NCBI GenBank assembly: GCA_041661625.1
Contig: JBAZUB010000015.1
Coordinates: forward strand, 1 to 5,726
DNA: 5,726 bases
Direction: 5' to 3'
From: Patescibacteria group bacterium
GTDB taxonomy: Bacteria; Patescibacteriota; Patescibacteriia; JAHIZJ01
Shown here: positions 1 through 5,726 of the stretch, one piece after another
Position numbering within the stretch: position 1 is the stretch's first letter
How the letters are laid out: the number at the start of each line of letters is the position of its first letter
The notes under the pieces: model-generated
Database searches by the model: none
Told to the model about the DNA's origin: nothing
What the model saw: only the letters and a program-made list of their open reading frames with translations
Translations under genes and position numbers: made by a program

Positions 1-18
1 TAAAGAAATTAGTTTCCT

Positions 19-897
19 ATGCTGGTTATTGGTAATACGTCAGAGGCGCGTAGGTTAGCTGACCGGTTGAGCGCTCGGGTGGCGATATTAGAGCACGAGG
101 TTTTTCCGGACGGCGAAGTCATGATGCATTTGACGGATGATGCGAGAGAAGATGATGTTTTGCTGTATTACCAATTCTCTCGGCAGGAATCACTGGATGC
201 GCAAATTTTACGGTTGATGGCACTGCTGCGAAGTCTCAATAATCGGGCAGGGATAAGGTTGGTTCTGCCGTATTTCCCTTATGCTCGTTCGTTGCCGTGG
301 GGAAATGAGCGAGTGGTAACAAGTGCTGAGCCGATGCTGGCAGCGATAAAAAATCAGGTACGAGAATTATGGACAATTGACCTACACTGCGCCAACAGTG
401 TGCTGCAACCATATGTGGGAGAAGTAAAAGTGAGTGAGTTGTCACTTCGTGCGACGATTGCCTCGTTCCTGCAAGAAAAATTTACAGAAGTTGTTTTGGT
501 GGCGCCGGACCGGGGAGCGGAAAATAGGGTGCGTAATTTGGCAGCTCTACTCAAGGTGTCTTATCTGGCCATGAATAAGCAGCGTCGTTCAGCCACCGAG
601 GTAGTGGTGGAAATGCCCAAGGGGTTTTATAAAACGAACAAACAGTACATTATTGTGGATGACATTATTAGTACGGGCAAGACGTTTGCGGCGGCTATAG
701 CGCAGTTACGGCAGAGTGGGATTGATCAAGTAGCAGGGGTAATAACTCATAACGTAGCTCGAGTGGAGACAATCCAATCTTTTGTAGCGGATGGTGTACC
801 AATCTTTACGTCAAATTCCACAGCCAGAGACGATTGGCATTTTGATGTGTTGGAGAGTGTGGTGGAGGCAGCACAACAGATAAAATTAGCAGTTTGA
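19..897 (+). CDS. prs: Ribose-phosphate pyrophosphokinase (PRPP synthetase), short archaeal-like form
   Basis: This cytoplasmic enzyme should transfer pyrophosphate from ATP to ribose 5-phosphate, giving PRPP for nucleotide, His and Trp synthesis. Visible landmarks in order are FPDGE (29-33), YFPYAR (85-90), the metal-binding DLH (121-123), APDRGAENR (162-170), the catalytic K-x-R pair in NKQRR (186-190), and the PRPP/ribose-phosphate loop VDDIISTGKT (213-222). At 292 residues it is shorter than classical bacterial Prs (about 315). The ISTG loop and the SATEV stretch after the catalytic loop recall archaeal enzymes. The ATG at 19 follows an in-frame TAG at 10-12, and the protein begins as the family does (LVIGNTS, compare LFAGNA), so the start is firm. 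No Shine-Dalgarno sequence is seen. Oddities: the residues after YAR are SLP rather than the usual RQDR/RQH pattern, and the PRPP loop has Lys where Gly is usual. It converges on the acetyl-CoA synthetase gene with a 30-base gap. A divergent non-canonical paralogue is possible. Confidence 0.88.
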   Translation: MLVIGNTSEARRLADRLSARVAILEHEVFPDGEVMMHLTDDAREDDVLLYYQFSRQESLDAQILRLMALLRSLNNRAGIRLVLPYFPYARSLPWGNERVVTSAEPMLAAIKNQVRELWTIDLHCANSVLQPYVGEVKVSELSLRATIASFLQEKFTEVVLVAPDRGAENRVRNLAALLKVSYLAMNKQRRSATEVVVEMPKGFYKTNKQYIIVDDIISTGKTFAAAIAQLRQSGIDQVAGVITHNVARVETIQSFVADGVPIFTSNSTARDDWHFDVLESVVEAAQQIKLAV

Positions 898-927
898 TGG
901 CGACTCGTGGAAGGTTAGCTGTGTGAT

Positions 928-2916
928 CTATTTTTGCCGGGCGGATTTAGAAGAGGGAGAGTTGGTCGCCTGGGTCAGATGACTGATAATGGTGGGATCG
1001 GCTAGGGTGGCGGTATCACCGAGAGGCTGGTGGGCGGCAATATTACGTAAGAGACGGCGCATAATTTTTCCCGAGCGAGTTTTAGGCAGCTGGGGCGTGA
1101 AAATAATTTGAGCGGGTTTGTTGATTGGTCCGACCCGATCAGCAACACAATTAGTAATGCTTTTAATTAAGGCAGGGGAGGGGCGGCGACTGGGAAGAAG
1201 AGTGACAAAGGCCACCACGACTTCACCTTTGAGGCGGTCGGGTTTGCTAACGACGGCAGCTTCAGTGACAGCAGCGTGACTGACTAATGCGTTTTCTATT
1301 TCGGTGGAACTGATGCGATGGCCGGCGACTTGGATGACATCGTCAATCCGGCCAAGCAGCCAGAAATTGTTTTGCGAGTCCAGTGAGGCACCATCGCCGG
1401 TCAGATAGGTTCGGTTATTCCACTTGGACCAATAATTGTCGATATATCTTGCTTCGTCCTGCCAAATGCCGCGCAACATGGCTGGCCACGGATGGGTGAT
1501 AGCTAGGGAGCCAGATTGTCCATTGGGTTTGGGTTGGCCGGCAGAATCTAGTATGGCGACTGAGATGCCGGGGAAAGCTTGGGTGGCGGAACCCGGCGGT
1601 GTGCCGGTGAGGCCGGGCAAGGGAGCGATCATAATGGCACCGGTTTCGGTTTGCCACCAAGTATCCACGATAGGACATCGCCCGTTGCCAATATGCTGGT
1701 GATACCAGCGCCAGGTCGAGGGGTTGATTGGTTCACCGACGGAGCCAAGCAAGCGCAGAGAAGATAGATTAGAACGGGCGGGCAAGTTTTTCCCCCACTG
1801 AATGAATTGGCGAATGGCGGTAGGGGCGGTATAAAAAACAGAAATACGGTGACGCTCAATCATTTGCCAGATACGGGATTGGTCGGGATAATCAAAAGCG
1901 CCTTCGTAGATAAAAATTGTGGCACCAGACATTAATGGGCCATAAATAACATAGCTGTGGCCGGTAATCCACCCAATGTCGGCGGTACACCAATAAACAT
2001 CCGTAGGTTTTAAGTCCAGTATCCATTGAGATGTCGCATAAACCTGGGCTAGGTAACCGCCAGTGGTATGAACAATACCCTTAGGCCGGCCGGTAGTGCC
2101 GGAAGTGTAAAGCACAAAGAGAATATCCTCGGCGGCTTGATGAGAGGGAGGGCAATAGTTGGCTGCCGCAGTCATTAACTTGTGCCACACTAGGTCTCTG
2201 GGCGAAGAAAGATGGCAGGCGGGGAGGGGGCGGGCAGCATCGCGGGAGACGGTGATGGTTTTTTTGACGGATGGACAGGATTTAAGGCTGCGATCGACAG
2301 TGCTTTTTAATAACAATTTTTTACCGCGGCGCCAGCTGTAGTCGGCGGTGATGACTAATTTGGCGGACAGGTCATTGATACGCTGGGTGAGAGAGTCGAT
2401 ACCAAGGCCGGCAAAAACTACGCTATGAATGGCACCGATACGAGCACAGGCCAAGCAAGCAATGATTAATTCCGGCAGCATAGGAAGATAAATAACCACC
2501 CGATCGCCGCGCTTAATGTTTAATTGCTGAAGGACGGAGGAGAAGCGATTCACTTGATCATAAAGTTCCTGGTAGGTCAGGCGGCGCTGGTCGCCTGGTT
2601 CACCTTCCCAGATAATTGCCAGATGATCAGCGAGGCTAGGGTGGCTGGCGGTTGCGGCCAGATGACGATCAAGACAATTAACTGAAGCGTTGAGTGTTCC
2701 GCCATCAAACCAGCGAGCATGGGGCGGCTGCCAGTCTAAAATTGTGTGCCAGGGAGTAAACCAATGCAGCTGCTGGGCCCATTTCGCCCAATATGCTTCG
2801 GGGTCGGCGGCCGCTGTTTGATAAACGGCCGGATCGGTGACGTTAGCTTGAGCAGTAAAAGACGAAGGAGGCGAGAAAATCTCTGATTGATGGATTGTTG
2901 GGTTGTTATTTGGCAT
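928..2916 (-). CDS. acs: Acetyl-CoA synthetase, AMP-forming
   Basis: This cytoplasmic enzyme activates acetate with ATP to acetyl-AMP and then forms acetyl-CoA. The 662 residues match the usual length (E. coli Acs 652). An Acs-type N-terminal region precedes the phosphate loop YTSGTTGRPKG (270-280). GHSYVIYGPL (319-328), GSVGEPINP (391-399), DTWWQTETG (418-426), TGDGA (506-510), the hinge-region GRIDD (522-526), AGHRISSTEIE (531-541) and PKTRSGKIMRR (611-621) follow. The second Trp of DTWWQTETG is the residue known to restrict the acyl pocket to acetate. Lys617 is the family's catalytic lysine for adenylation and its classic acetylation control site. The last dozen residues are a polar Ser/Lys-rich tail. 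The ATG lies inside the end of the SGNH gene (11-base overlap, shifted frame), with no Shine-Dalgarno sequence, so translation is probably coupled to that gene. Its context beside an MBOAT/SGNH pair suggests, by inference, donor supply for O-acetylation. General acetate scavenging is the alternative. Confidence 0.96.
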   Translation of the reverse strand: MPNNNPTIHQSEIFSPPSSFTAQANVTDPAVYQTAAADPEAYWAKWAQQLHWFTPWHTILDWQPPHARWFDGGTLNASVNCLDRHLAATASHPSLADHLAIIWEGEPGDQRRLTYQELYDQVNRFSSVLQQLNIKRGDRVVIYLPMLPELIIACLACARIGAIHSVVFAGLGIDSLTQRINDLSAKLVITADYSWRRGKKLLLKSTVDRSLKSCPSVKKTITVSRDAARPLPACHLSSPRDLVWHKLMTAAANYCPPSHQAAEDILFVLYTSGTTGRPKGIVHTTGGYLAQVYATSQWILDLKPTDVYWCTADIGWITGHSYVIYGPLMSGATIFIYEGAFDYPDQSRIWQMIERHRISVFYTAPTAIRQFIQWGKNLPARSNLSSLRLLGSVGEPINPSTWRWYHQHIGNGRCPIVDTWWQTETGAIMIAPLPGLTGTPPGSATQAFPGISVAILDSAGQPKPNGQSGSLAITHPWPAMLRGIWQDEARYIDNYWSKWNNRTYLTGDGASLDSQNNFWLLGRIDDVIQVAGHRISSTEIENALVSHAAVTEAAVVSKPDRLKGEVVVAFVTLLPSRRPSPALIKSITNCVADRVGPINKPAQIIFTPQLPKTRSGKIMRRLLRNIAAHQPLGDTATLADPTIISHLTQATNSPSSKSARQK

Positions 2917-4108
2917 AAGACATGTTGGCTAAGACAGTATCGCGGAGCTTAGCAGCATAGAGACGATGCAGGGCGACGGAGGGGTGATGATCTACGGCAT
3001 TAACAGAAAGAATTTGATCGTTGAGCTGGTAGGCAATATCTTCACGGTGGTGCTGGGTAATAAAGCCGACCGACTGGGCAGTTTTTTCGGCTAGAATTTG
3101 TTGATCAATTATGGCTTGCAATGCCGGCTCAGGATGGGCGTAGTTGGTGGGGCGATCAGTATATAAACCGCGTTCAAGAATAATGAGAATGGGCGGGGGG
3201 AGATGGTGAGTATCGGAAATAGCCTTGATTTGTTGCAGAGTATTCTCAAATGAGTATAAGTTGGTTTTTTGGGAGGCCAGTTGGCGCTGCACCTCGACGG
3301 TTTGGTCGGGGATGTAACCGGCTAGAGTAGCAGCCTGTTTGATGGCCTTAACCGTTTGGCCGCTAAGATAATACAAGCGAAGTTTAGTAAAATAAGGATC
3401 GATGAGGCGGTTGTATTCGGTGGCTAAGCGACGGTTTTCCGGATCTACAATATTGTCGGCAGAATCGATGTCATCGAAATTAAAGCCAATGACAATTTGG
3501 TCCGGCTCCGCCACGTCGATATATTTTTGCAGGGTGGCTAGTTCGTCGGCAATGTTGGCGGCTTGGGCAGCAAAATTAAGTACTTCAAAATGCTGAGATG
3601 AGGCGGTTTCGTTCAAAATGTTTTCTAGCAGATTGGAGTAGCGGTCATTAACGGGGACGCCTACGCCCCAGGACATGGAATCGCCGAGTACCATAAGGCG
3701 GTAGGTGCCGGTTGGTTTGGGAACAGTGAATTCGCGTTCGCGAAAGCCGTAAGAATTATTGGTGATGACGTGGCCCCAGGTATATAAGGTGCCGTTAACT
3801 AAACCGTCAGGCGGCTGGTGACGGCTGGTGTCGGAAAGGCGAAGGGAGGTTTCGATGAGATAAGGCAGGGCCAGGCAGAATAAGGCTGTGAGCAGCCAAT
3901 AGCTGCTTGTGCGGGAGCGGGAAAGCGGCTGGTCAGGGATATAACGAAACAAAAGAGCGATGGCTAATAAGATAAAAAGAAGAGTGAGGGCAGCGGGCAG
4001 GGGGCTTTGAGCTAAGGAGAGGATGGTGCCGATGACGAAAAGAAAGAAGGAGGGCAGATACCAAAAACGAGCAGGAGGCAGGCGCAGTAGTGAACGGGTG
4101 CTTAGCAT
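2906..4108 (-). CDS. Membrane-anchored SGNH/GDSL-fold protein, probable O-acetyl transfer partner of MBOAT
   Basis: This 400-residue protein has three predicted membrane segments (about 17-33, 37-56, 69-87). The basic N-terminus and the basic loop at 60-66 favour an N-in topology, which places the remaining domain outside the membrane. That domain opens with NNSYGFREREF (117-127), a motif typical of SGNH proteins found beside MBOAT genes. Block I follows with LGDSMSWG (141-148; nucleophile Ser144), and block V is DHHPS (373-377; Asp373 and probably His375). Block II is degenerate: NFAAQAAN (178-185) has Ala where Gly is expected. Block III reads GFNFDDID (208-215), with Asp212 where the usual Asn sits. 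In characterised systems (AlgJ/AlgX, PatB, DltD) such proteins move or remove acyl groups on extracytoplasmic polymers. Transfer is inferred here, because a gene for an MBOAT diverges from it and acetyl-CoA synthetase follows in the same unit. Esterase activity is the alternative. The substrate polymer is not identifiable. The start is the ATG at 4108, with a weak A-rich upstream stretch and no clear Shine-Dalgarno sequence. Confidence 0.82.
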   Translation of the reverse strand: MLSTRSLLRLPPARFWYLPSFFLFVIGTILSLAQSPLPAALTLLFILLAIALLFRYIPDQPLSRSRTSSYWLLTALFCLALPYLIETSLRLSDTSRHQPPDGLVNGTLYTWGHVITNNSYGFREREFTVPKPTGTYRLMVLGDSMSWGVGVPVNDRYSNLLENILNETASSQHFEVLNFAAQAANIADELATLQKYIDVAEPDQIVIGFNFDDIDSADNIVDPENRRLATEYNRLIDPYFTKLRLYYLSGQTVKAIKQAATLAGYIPDQTVEVQRQLASQKTNLYSFENTLQQIKAISDTHHLPPPILIILERGLYTDRPTNYAHPEPALQAIIDQQILAEKTAQSVGFITQHHREDIAYQLNDQILSVNAVDHHPSVALHRLYAAKLRDTVLANMSYAK

Positions 4109-4211
4109 AGAATCTTTTTAAACTAAAGATGTTTGCGTGACTTATCAAATGGATAAAAACCGGCTAGGGTGCATAGATGTGTTTATCATCATATAGAATT
4201 GAAAAAATATA
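4109..4211. promoter_or_regulatory. Divergent control region between the SGNH and MBOAT genes
   Basis: These 103 AT-rich bases must hold the start signals of both divergent genes. For the minus strand, TTGATA (4148-4143) and TAGTTT (4125-4120) are 17 bases apart and form a plausible sigma70-type promoter. Transcription would then begin only about 4-6 bases before the SGNH start codon. For the plus strand, TATAGA (4192-4197) is the best -10 candidate upstream of the MBOAT start, but no good -35 accompanies it. A perfect TATAAT at 4208-4213 overlaps the start codon itself and so cannot serve that start. The boundaries are simply the two start codons, and the promoter assignments are by eye and weak. 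Confidence 0.45.
4112..4130. repeat. Short inverted repeat over the putative SGNH promoter
   Basis: ATCTTT (4112-4117) and AAAGAT (4125-4130) are perfect reverse complements separated by 7 bases. The dyad covers the proposed minus-strand -10 box and transcription start, where an operator would lie. Six AT-rich base pairs in an AT-rich spacer can arise by chance, so a regulatory role is only a possibility. Confidence 0.3.
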
Positions 4212-5651
4212 ATGGCGCTGTTTTTTAACACCAGTGAGTTCTTTTTGTTTTTCAGTGTTGTGTATTTGCTGTACTTATGTTTATCGCACCGCTGGCAGAA
4301 TTATTTACTACTGGCCGCCAGTTATATTTTTTATGGGTCATGGGATTGGCGGTTCTTGTCGCTGATTTGGTTATCGACGGGTATTGATTATGTGATTGGC
4401 TTGAAGATAGATCAAGCTAAAACGCCGCGGCGACGAAGAATTCTATTGTGGGTGAGCATGAGCTCCAGTTTGCTGATTCTGGGCTTCTTTAAATATTTCA
4501 ATTTTTTCAATGATAGTTTAGTGGAGCTGGCGAGCGTCTTTGGTTGGCAGGTGGATGGGTTTACGCTGCAAGTGATACTGCCAGTTGGTATTTCCTTTTA
4601 CACATTCCAGACGATGAGCTATACGATTGACGTTTATCGCCGGCAGCTTAAGCCCGCTAAGAGTTTAGTTAACTTCGCACTCTTTGTGGCTTTCTTTCCG
4701 CAATTGGTAGCGGGGCCGATTGAGCGGGCGACATCATTGTTGCCTCAGATAGTTAGGCCGCGTCGGTTGAGCGACCAAAAAGTGGCAGAAGGGATGTATT
4801 TAATCGGCTGGGGATTATTTAAAAAAGTAATCGTGGCGGACAGCTTGGCGACATTGGTTGAGCCGGTGTTTGCCGGCGGGCCATATAACGGGCCGCAAGT
4901 ATGGTTGGCGTTGTACGCTTTTGCCTGGCAGATCTACGGCGATTTTTCCGGGTATACGGATATAGCCAGGGGCTTGGCGAAGCTGATGGGTTTTGAATTG
5001 ATGCTGAATTTTAATTTGCCATACTTCTCTCGCAACGCGCGGGAATTCTGGCAGCGCTGGCATATTAGTTTGTCGACGTGGTTAAAAGACTATTTATATA
5101 TTCCGCTTGGTGGAAACAGATATGGATGGTGGAAAACACAGCGGAATTTAATGATGACGATGCTGCTTGGGGGATTATGGCATGGGGCGGCTTGGACGTT
5201 TGTGATCTGGGGAGGCTACCAGGGTTTGTTATTAATTGTGCATCGGGTGATGGAGCGGTGGTGGCCAGCAGGCTGGGGGGCGACACTGGAGAAGTATAAG
5301 GTATGGCAGGCAGGGAAAATGGTTGTCTTTTTTCACCTGGGCGCAATAGGCTGGCTGTTTTTTCGGGCACGATCTATGGGCCAGGCGGGCGAGATGCTGC
5401 TGGCGATGTTTTCCAACTGGGAGATTAAGACCGGCTTTAGCGATAAAGTTTTATATTTTGCTCTGGTAATAGCGATTGTGCTGCTAACGCAGGTTATGCA
5501 GTGGCAAAAGAAGGATCTGCTTTTTTGGCTGAAGCTGCCAAGAGCAAATCAGGTGGTATATGGCGCGGCAGTCTTGTTTGTGACGATGTATGTGTTTATG
5601 TCGGAGAACGCCCCGGTGATGGGACGGGAATTCATCTATTTCCAGTTTTGA
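4212..5651 (+). CDS. MBOAT-family O-acyltransferase (AlgI/PatA/DltB-like)
   Basis: This 479-residue polytopic inner-membrane protein has the expected family length and architecture. It starts with FNTSEFFLFF (5-14), followed by many hydrophobic segments. Family signatures are LPVGISFYTFQTMSYTIDVY (123-142), FFPQLVAGPIER (161-172), DFSGYTDIARG (244-254), REFWQRWHISLSTW (277-290; His284), LKDYLYIPLGG (291-301), and GLWHGAAWTFVIWG (321-334; His324, the invariant catalytic His of the superfamily). The C-terminus is GREFIYFQF (471-479), matching the aromatic tail of related bacterial MBOATs. Its Tyr476 aligns with the tyrosine proposed as acyl carrier in DltX-type tails. Relatives move acyl groups from a cytoplasmic donor across the membrane for O-acylation of alginate, peptidoglycan or teichoic acid. 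The polymer here cannot be told, and acetyl is inferred from the neighbouring acetyl-CoA synthetase. The ATG at 4212 is the only suitable start after an in-frame TGA at 4200-4202. No Shine-Dalgarno sequence is present. The gene diverges from the SGNH gene. Confidence 0.93.
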   Translation: MALFFNTSEFFLFFSVVYLLYLCLSHRWQNYLLLAASYIFYGSWDWRFLSLIWLSTGIDYVIGLKIDQAKTPRRRRILLWVSMSSSLLILGFFKYFNFFNDSLVELASVFGWQVDGFTLQVILPVGISFYTFQTMSYTIDVYRRQLKPAKSLVNFALFVAFFPQLVAGPIERATSLLPQIVRPRRLSDQKVAEGMYLIGWGLFKKVIVADSLATLVEPVFAGGPYNGPQVWLALYAFAWQIYGDFSGYTDIARGLAKLMGFELMLNFNLPYFSRNAREFWQRWHISLSTWLKDYLYIPLGGNRYGWWKTQRNLMMTMLLGGLWHGAAWTFVIWGGYQGLLLIVHRVMERWWPAGWGATLEKYKVWQAGKMVVFFHLGAIGWLFFRARSMGQAGEMLLAMFSNWEIKTGFSDKVLYFALVIAIVLLTQVMQWQKKDLLFWLKLPRANQVVYGAAVLFVTMYVFMSENAPVMGREFIYFQF

Positions 5652-5693
5652 AGGCCTAAAACTTGAATTTTCCAAGATTATTAGCCACAATTG

Positions 5694-5722
5694 ACACACC
5701 TATTTATTTAGGTGTGTTCTTT
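5694..5722 (+). terminator. Probable intrinsic terminator downstream of the MBOAT gene
   Basis: ACACACCTA (5694-5702) pairs perfectly with TAGGTGTGT (5709-5717), giving a 9-bp stem with a 6-base loop (TTTATT) and a possible outer G-T pair. TCTTT follows, a short and imperfect T run. It lies 42 bases after the MBOAT stop, a usual place for a factor-independent terminator. The left arm overlaps a perfect TTGACA (5691-5696), so the dyad could instead belong to the promoter or operator of a gene beyond the window. Confidence 0.55.
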
Positions 5723-5726
5723 ACAG

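Noticed and set aside
898..927. A terminator between the convergent prs and acs genes
   Set aside because: The 30-base gap shows no hairpin or T run; nothing supportable is present.
1436..1859. Overlapping open frames of 62-88 codons on both strands inside the acetyl-CoA synthetase gene
   Set aside because: They lie wholly within a gene with unbroken family motifs, resemble no known protein, and are shadow frames favoured by the skewed base composition.
4208..4213. Perfect TATAAT as the MBOAT -10 promoter box
   Set aside because: It overlaps the ATG at 4212, so transcription would start after the start codon. The N-terminal family motif and the lack of a nearby alternative start show this ATG is the true one.
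5065..5370. A 101-codon minus-strand frame and a 73-codon plus-strand frame inside the MBOAT gene
   Set aside because: Both are out of frame with the well-conserved MBOAT catalytic region and have low-complexity, Ser/Pro-rich or unrecognisable products.
895..5651. Reassignment of TGA to Gly or Trp, as in some Patescibacteria
   Set aside because: TGA ends the MBOAT exactly after the family's FIYFQF terminus and ends Prs at the expected length, so it works as a stop here.
5652..5690. Weak hairpin CTTG/CAAG after the MBOAT stop
   Set aside because: The four-base stem is too short to support, and the stronger hairpin follows immediately.

Overview
The window holds four complete protein genes of an ordinary bacterial type in the standard code. 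TGA serves as stop in two of them. It carries no tRNA, rRNA, mobile element or CRISPR array. The organism cannot be named from this alone. Moderate GC, an archaeal-like short PRPP synthetase and the lack of Shine-Dalgarno sequences before all four starts would fit an uncultured lineage such as Patescibacteria, but that is a weak inference. The + strand is strongly enriched in G over C whichever way the genes point, so it is probably the leading replication strand.

Layout: 19-897 (+) is a ribose-phosphate pyrophosphokinase of the short form. It converges, with 30 bases between, on a two-gene minus-strand unit. That unit reads, in transcription order, a membrane-anchored SGNH-fold protein (4108-2906) and an AMP-forming acetyl-CoA synthetase (2916-928). 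The two minus-strand genes overlap by 11 bases. A 103-base divergent control region (4109-4211) separates them from an MBOAT-family O-acyltransferase on the + strand (4212-5651). A hairpin near the right edge (5694-5722) probably ends that transcript.

Working together: the MBOAT protein and the SGNH protein look like the two membrane halves of a cell-envelope O-acetylation machine of the AlgI/AlgJ-AlgX, PatA/PatB or DltB/DltD kind. The MBOAT ends in an aromatic tail (FIYFQF) of the kind proposed to carry the acyl group. Acetyl-CoA synthetase makes acetyl-CoA, the likely donor for such a machine, and appears translationally coupled to the SGNH gene. The most interesting reading is therefore a compact module that makes its own donor, exports the acetyl group and attaches it to an unknown surface polymer. 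The PRPP synthetase is probably an unrelated housekeeping neighbour, although its ATP-site motif is unusual. The SGNH protein keeps its Ser and Asp/His but has lost the usual oxyanion-hole Gly and Asn.
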